IMG/VR virus record: IMGVR_UViG_3300035181_001489
Coordinates: 1 to 37,505 of that record
From: a virus
Strand: one strand, 5' to 3'
Length of the DNA stretch: 37,505 nt
Every line of letters starts with the position of its first letter. Positions within the stretch are counted from its first letter, which is position 1. A model generated the notes under the pieces. The model saw only the letters and a program-made list of their open reading frames with translations, ran no database searches and was not told where the DNA came from. The position numbers were made by a program, and so were the translations under genes. Below are positions 30,988 to 37,505 of the stretch, one piece after another.

Positions 30988-31007
30988 TTTATACAGAATA
31001 ACCTTAA
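30988..31007 (-). promoter_or_regulatory. possible phage promoter (TTAAG-N9-TATAAA)
   Basis: TTAAG, 9 bases, TATAAA, with TG directly before the -10. Shorter spacing and a weaker -10 than the main class. It would drive RNA ligase. Confidence 0.4.
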
Positions 31008-31013
31008 AATTTT

Positions 31014-32993
31014 TTAGATTTTAGGATTATATCCATTTTCTTCACAAAATTTCATCATGTTCAAAACTTCTGGAATAACACTAGAATTAATTTTAGTCAA
31101 TAGTAAATACTTATCAAACTCTGGATCTACTTCTGAAACGTCTTCTAAAACAATTTCTTTCTTCAAAAATTTGGAAACATATTCAGAAAATCTATAATCA
31201 TTGAATTTATGATTATTATCTCTCATTTCTTTAATTAGCTTCAATTTTTTAGAAATACTGAGACCTTCGACATATTCGGGGCTCAAATCAGCTACCGGAT
31301 GATTTGGCAATTTATAACGTTTTTGATTTTTAAAATATTCTGAGATGTAATCAAATAAATTTCTAAGAGTTGTTGTTTTTTCCTGAGCTTTATTCAATCC
31401 GTATATTTTAGAACCTTTAGGAATAATATTTTTGTCTTTTAAATATTCCATAGCTTTAATTAAATATTCAACACCTACTTGTTTTTCATTAAAAACAACA
31501 TCATATCTAACAATAGGAACATAAAAATCTTCTTCTGTAGCTCTATCTGTTTGAGAATCATTCCAACAAGCAGATTTCTTATAAGTATAAGTTGATAACA
31601 CTTTACATTCATTTACTTCTTTTTTGATAGAAGTGGTAGATTTATTTTGTTTGTAAGATAATGAACTAATTTCAATTACTTTCAGATTCTTATTATCTAA
31701 TTTTTTCTGAATATCTTCGATGCTCAAATCTGTATATAAAACATATGCTGAACAATGTTTATCTAACACAAATTGTCTAACTTTATAATCATGTCCTTTG
31801 TGTTCTGTTGATTTTACTCGAATAAATCTAGCATTTTCTCTTACTCTTACATAATATCCGATATAATCTTTACTTTCCATATTCTTTACACTTACGGAAG
31901 TTTTATTCCAGAACTTCTTAATTTCTATATCAGTTCTGACATATTGATTACTAACATCCCATTTACATGATGAAAAGTCTGCATTAGATTTCAGAAACCC
32001 GCCGTCATCTAAATCATACTTTTTATTAATAGCTTCCCATCTAGTTTCTGATTCGTTGATGTCTTTGATGATGTTTGTCTCAATATCATTGATAACGCTT
32101 TGAGCTTTTTTAACTATAGCGTTAATTGTATTTTCATCATAACTCAACGCTTCTCTAGAAGGAGCAATGTCAACTGAACCAATTGGCATTTCAAATGCAT
32201 ACCCACGACTTGCTAACTTGCTACAGTTGATGAATTTTGATGGCAAAATATTGATAGAACGTACTAAATTGGAATCTAAAGGATATGCAATCTGTCCTTG
32301 AACAACATAAGATGAATTGAATCCAGGGCTATAATACCAACCGTCCCCGGACAATTTTATTTCAAAATTGTTAAAGGAAAAGTTGTTATAACCTTCTACA
32401 ATAGGTTTAGTTTTGAAAAAATGAAGCTGTTTTTTTAGTTCATAAGGAAATGAGCTGATAAGATTGTTTTTTATTGCAATCTGTAATTCCAAACCATTTT
32501 CTTCTTCTGTATCTTCGGATCCAAATAATGAAATACTTGGAATAAAATTTTTATCGGTAAAAACTGAATATACTGATTTTACTCCATTAAAGTAACTTAT
32601 TACGAAGAAACTATCTGTTATTGCGAAGGGAGATTTTGAACCTAAACCCAAACAGCCGACCATATCATTAGATTGAGTTTTTGTGCTTTCAAAAAATGTG
32701 CTATATAATCCAATAACATCATCGTGAGCCAATCCGGTTCCATAATCACGAATGCTAAATTCTGGATCTAAAATAGATGGAATTTTTATTTTAAAAGGGC
32801 GTTCAGGACAACCAGCCATCACATGAGAATCATAAGCATTAGTACTTAATTCTCTAATTACCGCCCCAACTGGATTTGAATAAAGATTTTGACTCAAAAT
32901 CTTAAAAGCTTTTGCTGATGTTTTGATAGTAAACTCGGACGTTTCACCTAATCCTTTTACAATAACATCATTTTCTTTTTCTTGCATAATCAT
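31014..32993 (-). CDS. rIIA: RIIA lysis-inhibition/exclusion protein
   Basis: Clear T4 RIIA relative. The N-terminal GHKL ATPase has R-E-L-S-T-N-A-Y-D-S-H near 46-56, D-Y-G-T-G near 78-82 and G-L-G-S-K-S-P-F near 115-122. Also matching T4: D-I-A-P-S-R-E-A-L-S near 270. Length 659 compares with 725 in T4. RIIA is a membrane-associated protein needed to grow on lambda rex hosts and may alter the inner membrane. Its exact role is still unclear. AGAAGGAT precedes the ATG, and a promoter at 33017-33037 separates it from rIIB. Confidence 0.93.
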   Translation of the reverse strand: MIMQEKENDVIVKGLGETSEFTIKTSAKAFKILSQNLYSNPVGAVIRELSTNAYDSHVMAGCPERPFKIKIPSILDPEFSIRDYGTGLAHDDVIGLYSTFFESTKTQSNDMVGCLGLGSKSPFAITDSFFVISYFNGVKSVYSVFTDKNFIPSISLFGSEDTEEENGLELQIAIKNNLISSFPYELKKQLHFFKTKPIVEGYNNFSFNNFEIKLSGDGWYYSPGFNSSYVVQGQIAYPLDSNLVRSINILPSKFINCSKLASRGYAFEMPIGSVDIAPSREALSYDENTINAIVKKAQSVINDIETNIIKDINESETRWEAINKKYDLDDGGFLKSNADFSSCKWDVSNQYVRTDIEIKKFWNKTSVSVKNMESKDYIGYYVRVRENARFIRVKSTEHKGHDYKVRQFVLDKHCSAYVLYTDLSIEDIQKKLDNKNLKVIEISSLSYKQNKSTTSIKKEVNECKVLSTYTYKKSACWNDSQTDRATEEDFYVPIVRYDVVFNEKQVGVEYLIKAMEYLKDKNIIPKGSKIYGLNKAQEKTTTLRNLFDYISEYFKNQKRYKLPNHPVADLSPEYVEGLSISKKLKLIKEMRDNNHKFNDYRFSEYVSKFLKKEIVLEDVSEVDPEFDKYLLLTKINSSVIPEVLNMMKFCEENGYNPKI

Positions 32994-33016
32994 AAGCTAT
33001 CCTTCTTTTTTGTAAT

Positions 33017-33037
33017 ATTATATCATTTTATTCTTAG
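33017..33037 (-). promoter_or_regulatory. phage promoter (CTAAG-N10-TATAAT)
   Basis: CTAAG, 10 bases, TATAAT with TGA before the -10, between the rIIB terminator and the rIIA start. rIIA therefore has its own promoter. Confidence 0.6.
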
Positions 33038-33057
33038 TATAAAATTAAGAAACAAAC

Positions 33058-33076
33058 GTAGGCTCAATGAGCCTAC
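33058..33076 (-). terminator. hairpin terminator after rIIB
   Basis: GTAGGCTC and its exact complement GAGCCTAC with a three-base loop form an eight-base stem. On the minus strand a T-rich stretch (GTTTGTTTC) follows. The rIIB stop codon TAG lies at the stem's edge. The symmetric sequence also has a T run on the plus strand, so it could work both ways. Confidence 0.75.
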
Positions 33077-34041
33077 TAATCTTTTTTAAATAGTTCTAAG
33101 AATGTGTTCATATAACTAGATTTTGATTCAACTGTCGATGATTTTGAAATATTTTCTCCTAGTTTAGTAACTTCAGAAGTTATAACTTCTTTTATGTCTT
33201 CTTTAGACACATTCAATTCATCTATAATTTCATCATCTTTGTCTAAATCAAAATCATCATCAAACTCATCTTCATAATCACAATAACTATCAACACAATA
33301 AGTATCTCGCAATGAGTCAACAATATCCGATTCCAATTCACCTACAACTTTGTATTCACATACTCGCATTTTAGTGTTATTATAATCTTTAGGGATTGCA
33401 ACTACATCTTTTGGGTTAACTTCACATATTACAATTCTATCAAAAGAACCGCTTCCGAAATGTTTTAAATAATCAAAACTACAAACGTGTAGTCCATGAG
33501 AACAAGTATTATCGGGATTTTCATCTACAGCATATCTAGGCATTTTAACAACTGCTCCTGGAGAATTATCAAATTTTCCAGAATGGATATCTTTATAATC
33601 TTGTCTTACTTTTTTGTAAACTAAAAAGTTTCCGTTTGGTGATAATGGAATTCCGCCAAACTCTAAGAATTCATACAACGAATTTACTGCACGATATGAT
33701 GGGTTTTCAAATAACTTATCAATGAAATTAGCCAAAGGTTTTAGATTCATTGATTCATTCATCATAGATATGATTCTTTGGCTCATAAAGTCATTCAAGG
33801 TATAATCTTTGTAAATGATTACATTAGAATCAAGTTTAAACAACTCTTCGCTTTGAGCTTGTAGTTTTTCTTTTACAGCTGTAATCATATCTACTAACTC
33901 TAACAAATTTTCATAATCTTCTTTATTCAATTTGTCAACAATGGCTTTATAATTCACATGAGTGTTTTCCACGGATTTCATTTTTCCATCAATCATTAGA
34001 CTTATTGTGCCATTTGGCTTCATTATATAACTTACTTGCAT
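33076..34041 (-). CDS. rIIB: RIIB protein
   Basis: T4 RIIB relative of 321 residues (T4: 312). Conserved blocks: F-D-N-S-P-G-A-V-V-K-M-P-R, C-S-H-G-L-H-V-C-S and the stretch V-A-I-P-K-D-Y-N-N-T-K-M-R-V-C-E-Y. The N-terminal helix-turn-helix region of T4 RIIB is missing; here the protein starts in the beta-rich I-S-L-M-I-D-G-K part. The C-terminal 80 residues form a very acidic tail absent in T4. RIIB acts with RIIA. Here it is transcribed before rIIA, opposite to T4, and ends in a terminator. AAGGA precedes the ATG. Confidence 0.92.
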   Translation of the reverse strand: MQVSYIMKPNGTISLMIDGKMKSVENTHVNYKAIVDKLNKEDYENLLELVDMITAVKEKLQAQSEELFKLDSNVIIYKDYTLNDFMSQRIISMMNESMNLKPLANFIDKLFENPSYRAVNSLYEFLEFGGIPLSPNGNFLVYKKVRQDYKDIHSGKFDNSPGAVVKMPRYAVDENPDNTCSHGLHVCSFDYLKHFGSGSFDRIVICEVNPKDVVAIPKDYNNTKMRVCEYKVVGELESDIVDSLRDTYCVDSYCDYEDEFDDDFDLDKDDEIIDELNVSKEDIKEVITSEVTKLGENISKSSTVESKSSYMNTFLELFKKD

Positions 34042-34049
34042 ATCTTTCC

Positions 34050-34352
34050 TTATTCTTTGATTAATACTTTTTTATAACAATCACAGCTTTCTATGTAAAC
34101 TACTTCTTCTACATATGAAGTGTTTCTGTTCTTATCTAAATAAACATTATAAACCGGAATAGGTTTGTAAATGTCATCTTGTTCCCGTCCGACTACATAA
34201 CCGATAATTCCACCTATAGCCAATGGAACAACCCAAGTTCCATGGTTAACTGTGTGATGATTCATTGCTCCTCGGTAACTTTGAGCTCCGTGATAATAAA
34301 AACCATCAGCAAATGAAATTGTTCCAATCAATAGTAATGTAAATAACTTCAT
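34050..34352 (-). CDS. small exported protein with glycine-rich segment
   Basis: A signal peptide (about residues 1-16, M-K-L-F then a hydrophobic stretch) is followed by a Tyr/His-rich region, a glycine-rich hydrophobic helix (V-V-P-L-A-I-G-G-I-I-G-Y-V-V-G near 41-55) and a C-terminal tail with a C-D-C pair. It likely acts in the periplasm or is held in the membrane. A role in superinfection immunity is only a guess. AAGGAG precedes the ATG, a promoter lies at 34372-34393, and rIIB follows. Confidence 0.6.
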   Translation of the reverse strand: MKLFTLLLIGTISFADGFYYHGAQSYRGAMNHHTVNHGTWVVPLAIGGIIGYVVGREQDDIYKPIPVYNVYLDKNRNTSYVEEVVYIESCDCYKKVLIKE

Positions 34353-34371
34353 GATGAACTCCTTATGTATA

Positions 34372-34393
34372 ATTATATCAAAAGAAATATTAA
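34372..34393 (-). promoter_or_regulatory. phage promoter (TTAAT-N11-TATAAT)
   Basis: TTAAT, 11 bases, TATAAT with TGA before the -10. It drives the exported protein and rIIB genes. Confidence 0.55.
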
Positions 34394-35332
34394 TTATATA
34401 TTAGGAATAGCTTTTAATACACAATATTTAATTTCACTTGACAAAATTTTTGTACCTACTTTGCTCAAAACGCTAGGACCTTTAGGGAAATTGGTAATTA
34501 TATTATCTTCTACTTTAAGCTCTGCTCCATATACATAACCTAGATTTGAATTTCTAGAATATCTATCTTCGATACACATTATCTGCCGGGGAGTTTCGTT
34601 TACAATACAAGTATTGGTTACGCTTGTGGTGGCTTCTGGAACTATAACATAATTATCAGCTTTAATAGGAGATGTTCCTAGATGGAAATAAACAGGAGAA
34701 TTTGGCGTATATCTACCCCATATTTGAGACTTAGTCAATACTTTGGTTTCCCAATTTTCAATATTCAATGTTCCGGGGCCAATCTCCTTTACCAGTCTCT
34801 GATTCAATCGTGATGTATATAAATTAGATCTAAATAAACCATCTTGTTGATAGTTAGAAATGCAAAAATAATCATAACCTGGTTTGTTTATTTTTACAAT
34901 ATCACCTTTAATAGTTCCGGTCATATAATAACGTTTTCCTAAGAAAAGCAAATGACTCCCACAAACAGTTTGATAGATATACCCCTCTTTAAGGTCTTTT
35001 TTATCAATCTCTGATTCTACACGTTTATCAAATTTCTCTTTCCAGATATTAAACATTTCTTCAGTATATAGGCTTCGATCATTTCCAATAATGAATTTAC
35101 CAACTAGTTTGTTCCCAATCATAGTTAGGTTTTGTTCTTTCATAAACTGAAAAAATCTCTTTATACTAATATCAGCAATGCTTACACCTTCTTCATTGCT
35201 TAAAATACATGTTTCATTTTTATTATAACTTTGTGCAGTTATAGACCAAGTTTCTGAAAATGTAGGTTTAATCTTGGTTTTCATAGAAGTGAACTCTTTG
35301 AATAGTCGAGGATTGTAATCACAATAACTCAT
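34394..35332 (-). CDS. hypothetical protein, paralog of its upstream neighbour
   Basis: A 312-residue soluble protein. It shares with the 330-residue protein at 35351-36343 a block F-I-I-G-N-D-R then T-E-E, and after a charged helix a domain starting E-G-Y-I-Y with G-x-x-L-L-F-L-G and a Y-F-C-I-S strand. The shared order and spacing show the two are tandem paralogs. No family recognised; the second domain looks beta-rich. AAAGGA precedes the ATG, 18 bases after the upstream gene. Confidence 0.65.
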   Translation of the reverse strand: MSYCDYNPRLFKEFTSMKTKIKPTFSETWSITAQSYNKNETCILSNEEGVSIADISIKRFFQFMKEQNLTMIGNKLVGKFIIGNDRSLYTEEMFNIWKEKFDKRVESEIDKKDLKEGYIYQTVCGSHLLFLGKRYYMTGTIKGDIVKINKPGYDYFCISNYQQDGLFRSNLYTSRLNQRLVKEIGPGTLNIENWETKVLTKSQIWGRYTPNSPVYFHLGTSPIKADNYVIVPEATTSVTNTCIVNETPRQIMCIEDRYSRNSNLGYVYGAELKVEDNIITNFPKGPSVLSKVGTKILSSEIKYCVLKAIPNI

Positions 35333-35350
35333 AGTCTTTCCTTTTTAATA

Positions 35351-36343
35351 TTAATGTTTGTTTAAATAATCAGCTTTAAAATTACAAGTTACGGAATCGT
35401 AAGTATTAAAAAAGTTTCTATTCCAAAGATTTTTGCTAGCTCTGAAATTATATGTTTCTTCAATTACTTTCCAATCATCATCTGTGTATTCACTAAACAA
35501 ATCTTCGTTTGAAATATCCAAAGAGCTTAAGCTCTTTGGACTTTTTGTCACATAACAAGAATGTGTATAAGTTGAATATGAAATTTTTTTTGAGAATCTG
35601 TCTATAGATCCATATGCTTTTACTAATCCTGGAAAAGTTTTGGATTCAATAAATTTAATTCCGCTACCTGTCCATTCAGTACATTCTGCTACAGTTAATC
35701 GTTGTACAGGCGAACCTTCCATAGATATGTAACAATATTTAATTACAGTGTCTGCACCCTCATCAACACTTACGGTTCCAATATAAAGAAGTTTCTTTCC
35801 AGTTTTGCTTTCAGCATAAACATGACCTGGTAGTTGATCTTTAGAAGAAACTTTAACAGATTTCAGCTTTTCCTGAGTTTTCTTTAGTTCTAACTCTTTT
35901 TGATTTAATTCCAGAATAATGTTATCGTATTCTTCTCTAGTTACAATATTTCTATCATTGGTCATTATGAACTGTTCTAGAAGCTCACCTTTTTCAATGG
36001 TAATTTCACCAGCTATTTCTAAAAATCTACTTAAGCTTAATTCAAAAGATTTACCTATCAATGGATGCTCAATGAGTAAGTTGTCTGCGTTAGCTGCGTT
36101 TCTAGACCATCGCCCATTTACACCAGCTAACTTAAATCCATATGAGAATTGATTTTCAACAATCAATGGATCGCTTGCATTTTTAGACCAATTAGTCCAA
36201 GAAGTTTCTGAATTTAGAACTTTTTTATTACCCTTCATCTGGTAATAAGTAACATAACATAATTCTCCAGATATACCAACTACCATTTTTTCAGGAGCAA
36301 CTCTATCATCAATTTTCATCTTTAATGTTTTTTCATCAATCAT
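35351..36343 (-). CDS. hypothetical protein, paralog of its downstream neighbour
   Basis: A 330-residue soluble protein: N-terminal part with repeated Trp (T-S-W-T-N-W-S and G-R-W-S-R-N), then F-I-M-T-N-D-R and T-R-E-E-Y, a coiled-coil around 140-165, and a C-terminal beta-rich domain with P-G-H-V-Y, K-L-L-Y-I-G and Y-C-Y-I-S. Corresponding blocks occur in the next gene, so the pair arose by duplication. A 22-bp perfect palindrome lies inside this gene at 35518-35539. Function unknown. Confidence 0.65.
   Translation of the reverse strand: MIDEKTLKMKIDDRVAPEKMVVGISGELCYVTYYQMKGNKKVLNSETSWTNWSKNASDPLIVENQFSYGFKLAGVNGRWSRNAANADNLLIEHPLIGKSFELSLSRFLEIAGEITIEKGELLEQFIMTNDRNIVTREEYDNIILELNQKELELKKTQEKLKSVKVSSKDQLPGHVYAESKTGKKLLYIGTVSVDEGADTVIKYCYISMEGSPVQRLTVAECTEWTGSGIKFIESKTFPGLVKAYGSIDRFSKKISYSTYTHSCYVTKSPKSLSSLDISNEDLFSEYTDDDWKVIEETYNFRASKNLWNRNFFNTYDSVTCNFKADYLNKH
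35518..35539. repeat. perfect 22-bp palindrome inside a coding region
   Basis: CCAAAGAGCTT followed by its exact reverse complement, with no spacer. It encodes K-S-L-S-S-L. On the plus strand ACTTTTT follows. It could be a protein-binding site or hairpin. Confidence 0.7.
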
Positions 36344-36352
36344 TCTCTTCCT

Positions 36353-36766
36353 TTAAAGTAATCTTAGTTTTCCTGTTATTTTATCAACATCCTCAGCCCA
36401 GCAAGGTCCTATACCAACACAAGTATAAGTAGGTTCATTAAAAACCGTAAATCCTGCATCTTTAATTAAAGAGCAAGGTAATTTAGCCTCTTTAGCTTTG
36501 TTAAAAATATCTAAGAGTTTTTGTTCTGATTTTACATAAACTACAATTTTGCGAAATCTTCCATCAATCCAATCTTTCCAAGCATCTCCTGGTATTAAAT
36601 CTATAAAAAGTCTTTGTTTTGTATCTGTGGGGGTTACTAAATCGTGAGAGAATCCTCTCAATTTTTCAATGAGAGGGGCCATGGAAGCATGAGAAACTTG
36701 AGCAGCTAACTTTCCTTCGGGCATATTTAAATCTTTTCTAACAACAATGACTTGTTTAGAAATCAT
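36353..36766 (-). CDS. pth2: peptidyl-tRNA hydrolase, type 2 (Pth2)
   Basis: Pth2 frees tRNA from stalled peptidyl-tRNA. Typical features: Q-V-I-V-V-R-K-D-L-N-M-P-E-G-K-L-A-A-Q near 5-23, S-H-A-S-M-A near 25-30, a K-I-V-V-Y-V-K strand near 73-79, and the end region D-A-G-F-T, then G-I-G-P and V-D-K-I-T-G-K-L-R-L-L. Length 137 is close to archaeal and eukaryotic Pth2 (about 115-120). Most bacteria rely on the unrelated Pth1, so a phage copy is notable. It may rescue tRNAs during infection, in line with the RNA-repair genes. AAAGGA precedes the ATG. Confidence 0.88.
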   Translation of the reverse strand: MISKQVIVVRKDLNMPEGKLAAQVSHASMAPLIEKLRGFSHDLVTPTDTKQRLFIDLIPGDAWKDWIDGRFRKIVVYVKSEQKLLDIFNKAKEAKLPCSLIKDAGFTVFNEPTYTCVGIGPCWAEDVDKITGKLRLL

Positions 36767-36775
36767 CTCTTTCCT

Positions 36776-37177
36776 TTAGATATATTTTATCGGGGGTGTA
36801 TTCGATGTAGGAATTGAATATTTCCTAACCCTTTTAGATGACAATTCATTTTTAGCTTTTGATAATTTTATCATTTTAGCTTTTTTTATAGAAATATCTT
36901 TTTTCCAAACAATTTGATTAATTTCCGCAATGTTTGGTTTAGTAGTCACTTGAAACATTATAGCTGAATGAGTGCTGTCTGTTGCTTTTAAAATATCCAA
37001 AGGCAAGGAGTTTGACCATATCCCAAATGATGTACTTAAAGCAAATGTTTCTCCGATTCCTAATTTTGATTTTGATGCGAATAGCTTCTTTGATTTTAAT
37101 ATCAATTCGGCATTTTCTTTAGTGGTTATATGTATAAACCACTCATCTTTTAGAGGAATTTCCACATATTTAGACAT
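36776..37177 (-). CDS. hypothetical protein, weakly ADP-ribosyltransferase-like
   Basis: A 133-residue protein with F-I-H-I-T-T-K-E-N-A-E-L-I-L-K-S-K-K-L near 14-32, then A-L-S-T-S near 46-50 and V-W-K-K-D near 90-94. An H-x-T at the start followed by an E-N-A-x-x-I-L helix and a short G-x-L-like turn is seen in small ADP-ribosyltransferase-fold proteins, including DarT-like and phage relatives. The catalytic glutamate is not obvious, so this is only a fold guess. The C-terminal 40 residues are basic. AAGGA precedes the ATG. Confidence 0.5.
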   Translation of the reverse strand: MSKYVEIPLKDEWFIHITTKENAELILKSKKLFASKSKLGIGETFALSTSFGIWSNSLPLDILKATDSTHSAIMFQVTTKPNIAEINQIVWKKDISIKKAKMIKLSKAKNELSSKRVRKYSIPTSNTPPIKYI

Positions 37178-37187
37178 ATGTTATTCC

Positions 37188-37445
37188 TTATAGTTTTATT
37201 TTCCAGATATCATTAGATCCATCATATTTCATAATTTGCAAGTCAACTTCAGTTGCACCCATTTCTTTTAGTTTTTGCAAAATCTCATGATTTTGAGCTT
37301 GTACTCTACGATGCGTATCGCCGTCATCTATATAAGCAGCGTATCTATCAAATCCTTTTAATAAATCGTAAGCTTCAGGTGAATTTACACCTTTAATAAC
37401 ATCTTTAGCCGTTTCGTTAATGTTAACCATAGTGCTGAATTTCAT
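37188..37445 (-). CDS. hypothetical protein (85 aa)
   Basis: An 85-residue protein beginning M-K-F-S-T-M-V-N-I-N-E-T, which could be a weak capsid-targeting-like leader (I-N-E). The rest is helical then beta (E-V-D-L-Q-I-M-K-Y). GGAG precedes the ATG. Not recognised. Confidence 0.55.
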   Translation of the reverse strand: MKFSTMVNINETAKDVIKGVNSPEAYDLLKGFDRYAAYIDDGDTHRRVQAQNHEILQKLKEMGATEVDLQIMKYDGSNDIWKIKL

Positions 37446-37470
37446 AATATTCTCCAGTGTTCTTTATTAT

Positions 37471-37478
37471 TATTTATC
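37471..37478 (-). promoter_or_regulatory. possible late-promoter -10 (GATAAATA)
   Basis: GATAAATA on the minus strand, one base from the T4 late consensus TATAAATA, about 25 bases upstream of the 85-residue gene. In AT-rich DNA this match could be chance. The window ends shortly after, so upstream elements are only partly visible. Confidence 0.3.
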
Positions 37479-37505
37479 AAGAGTATAAGATCCAATGATA
37501 TATTT

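Noticed and set aside
1253-34393. The common promoter element as T4 middle (MotA) promoters
   Set aside because: The MotA box TGCTTA lies about 30 bases before the start in T4. Here similar letters appear only on the opposite strand of some boxes and at a different distance.
1-37505. CRISPR array, insertion sequence, integrase or attachment site
   Set aside because: No repeated spacer units, transposase or integrase motifs, or flanking direct repeats were seen.

Overview
This window looks like part of a low-GC, T4-superfamily myovirus genome. Recognisable T4-type core genes are UvsY, family B DNA polymerase (gp43), topoisomerase gp52 and a single-ORF gp39/gp60, DnaB-like helicase (gp41), clamp-loader small subunit (gp62-like), RNA ligase 1 (gp63), rIIA and rIIB. 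The gene order differs from T4: rIIB precedes rIIA, and the topoisomerase large subunit is not split. At least 15 promoters share an element, YTAAG/TTAAT-N10-11-TATAAT with a TG just before the -10. This resembles the vegetative promoters of Campylobacter, which lack a normal -35 box. Together with the ThyX type and the 7-deazaguanine genes, it suggests (by inference) a host in the Campylobacterota.

Layout, in transcription order on the minus strand from high to low coordinates. 37.4-33.1 kb: small accessory genes, peptidyl-tRNA hydrolase 2, a tandem pair of paralogous proteins of unknown function, rIIB with a hairpin terminator. 33.0-25.5 kb: rIIA, RNA ligase 1, an HD-Pnk-like RNA end-healing fusion, a decayed gene, an AAA+ ATPase and an unknown 407-residue protein. 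25.4-20.1 kb: the DNA-modification block (methyltransferase, QueC, QueE, DpdA, FolE), then a phosphoribosyltransferase and the gp62-like gene. 20.1-17.1 kb: DHH phosphoesterase, helicase and two small proteins. 16.9-15.7 kb: the only plus-strand operon, a lysis cassette (holin-like protein, overlapping Rz/Rz1-type spanins, and a frameshifted small gene). 15.7-12.3 kb: a multi-spanning permease-like protein and the topoisomerase large subunit. 12.3-7.1 kb: many small genes, including two short ones missed by length cut-offs, dCMP deaminase, a PH-domain membrane protein, a standalone HD enzyme and a P-loop kinase. 7.0-0.1 kb: gp52, DNA polymerase, ThyX, an RNase H-like protein and UvsY.

How the genes work together: polymerase, gp62, gp41, UvsY and topoisomerase make the replication and recombination machine. 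ThyX and dCMP deaminase supply dTMP. FolE, QueE and QueC make preQ0, and DpdA exchanges it into DNA in place of guanine. QueD is not seen here, and a SAM methyltransferase heads the same operon, so the final base may be a further derivative. HD-Pnk and RNA ligase 1 form a plausible cut-RNA repair pair. Several small proteins begin with a short leader resembling the T4 capsid-targeting sequence with an (I/L)-x-E cleavage site, so they may be packaged inside the head.

All functional calls come from reading sequence motifs by eye. No database search was run.
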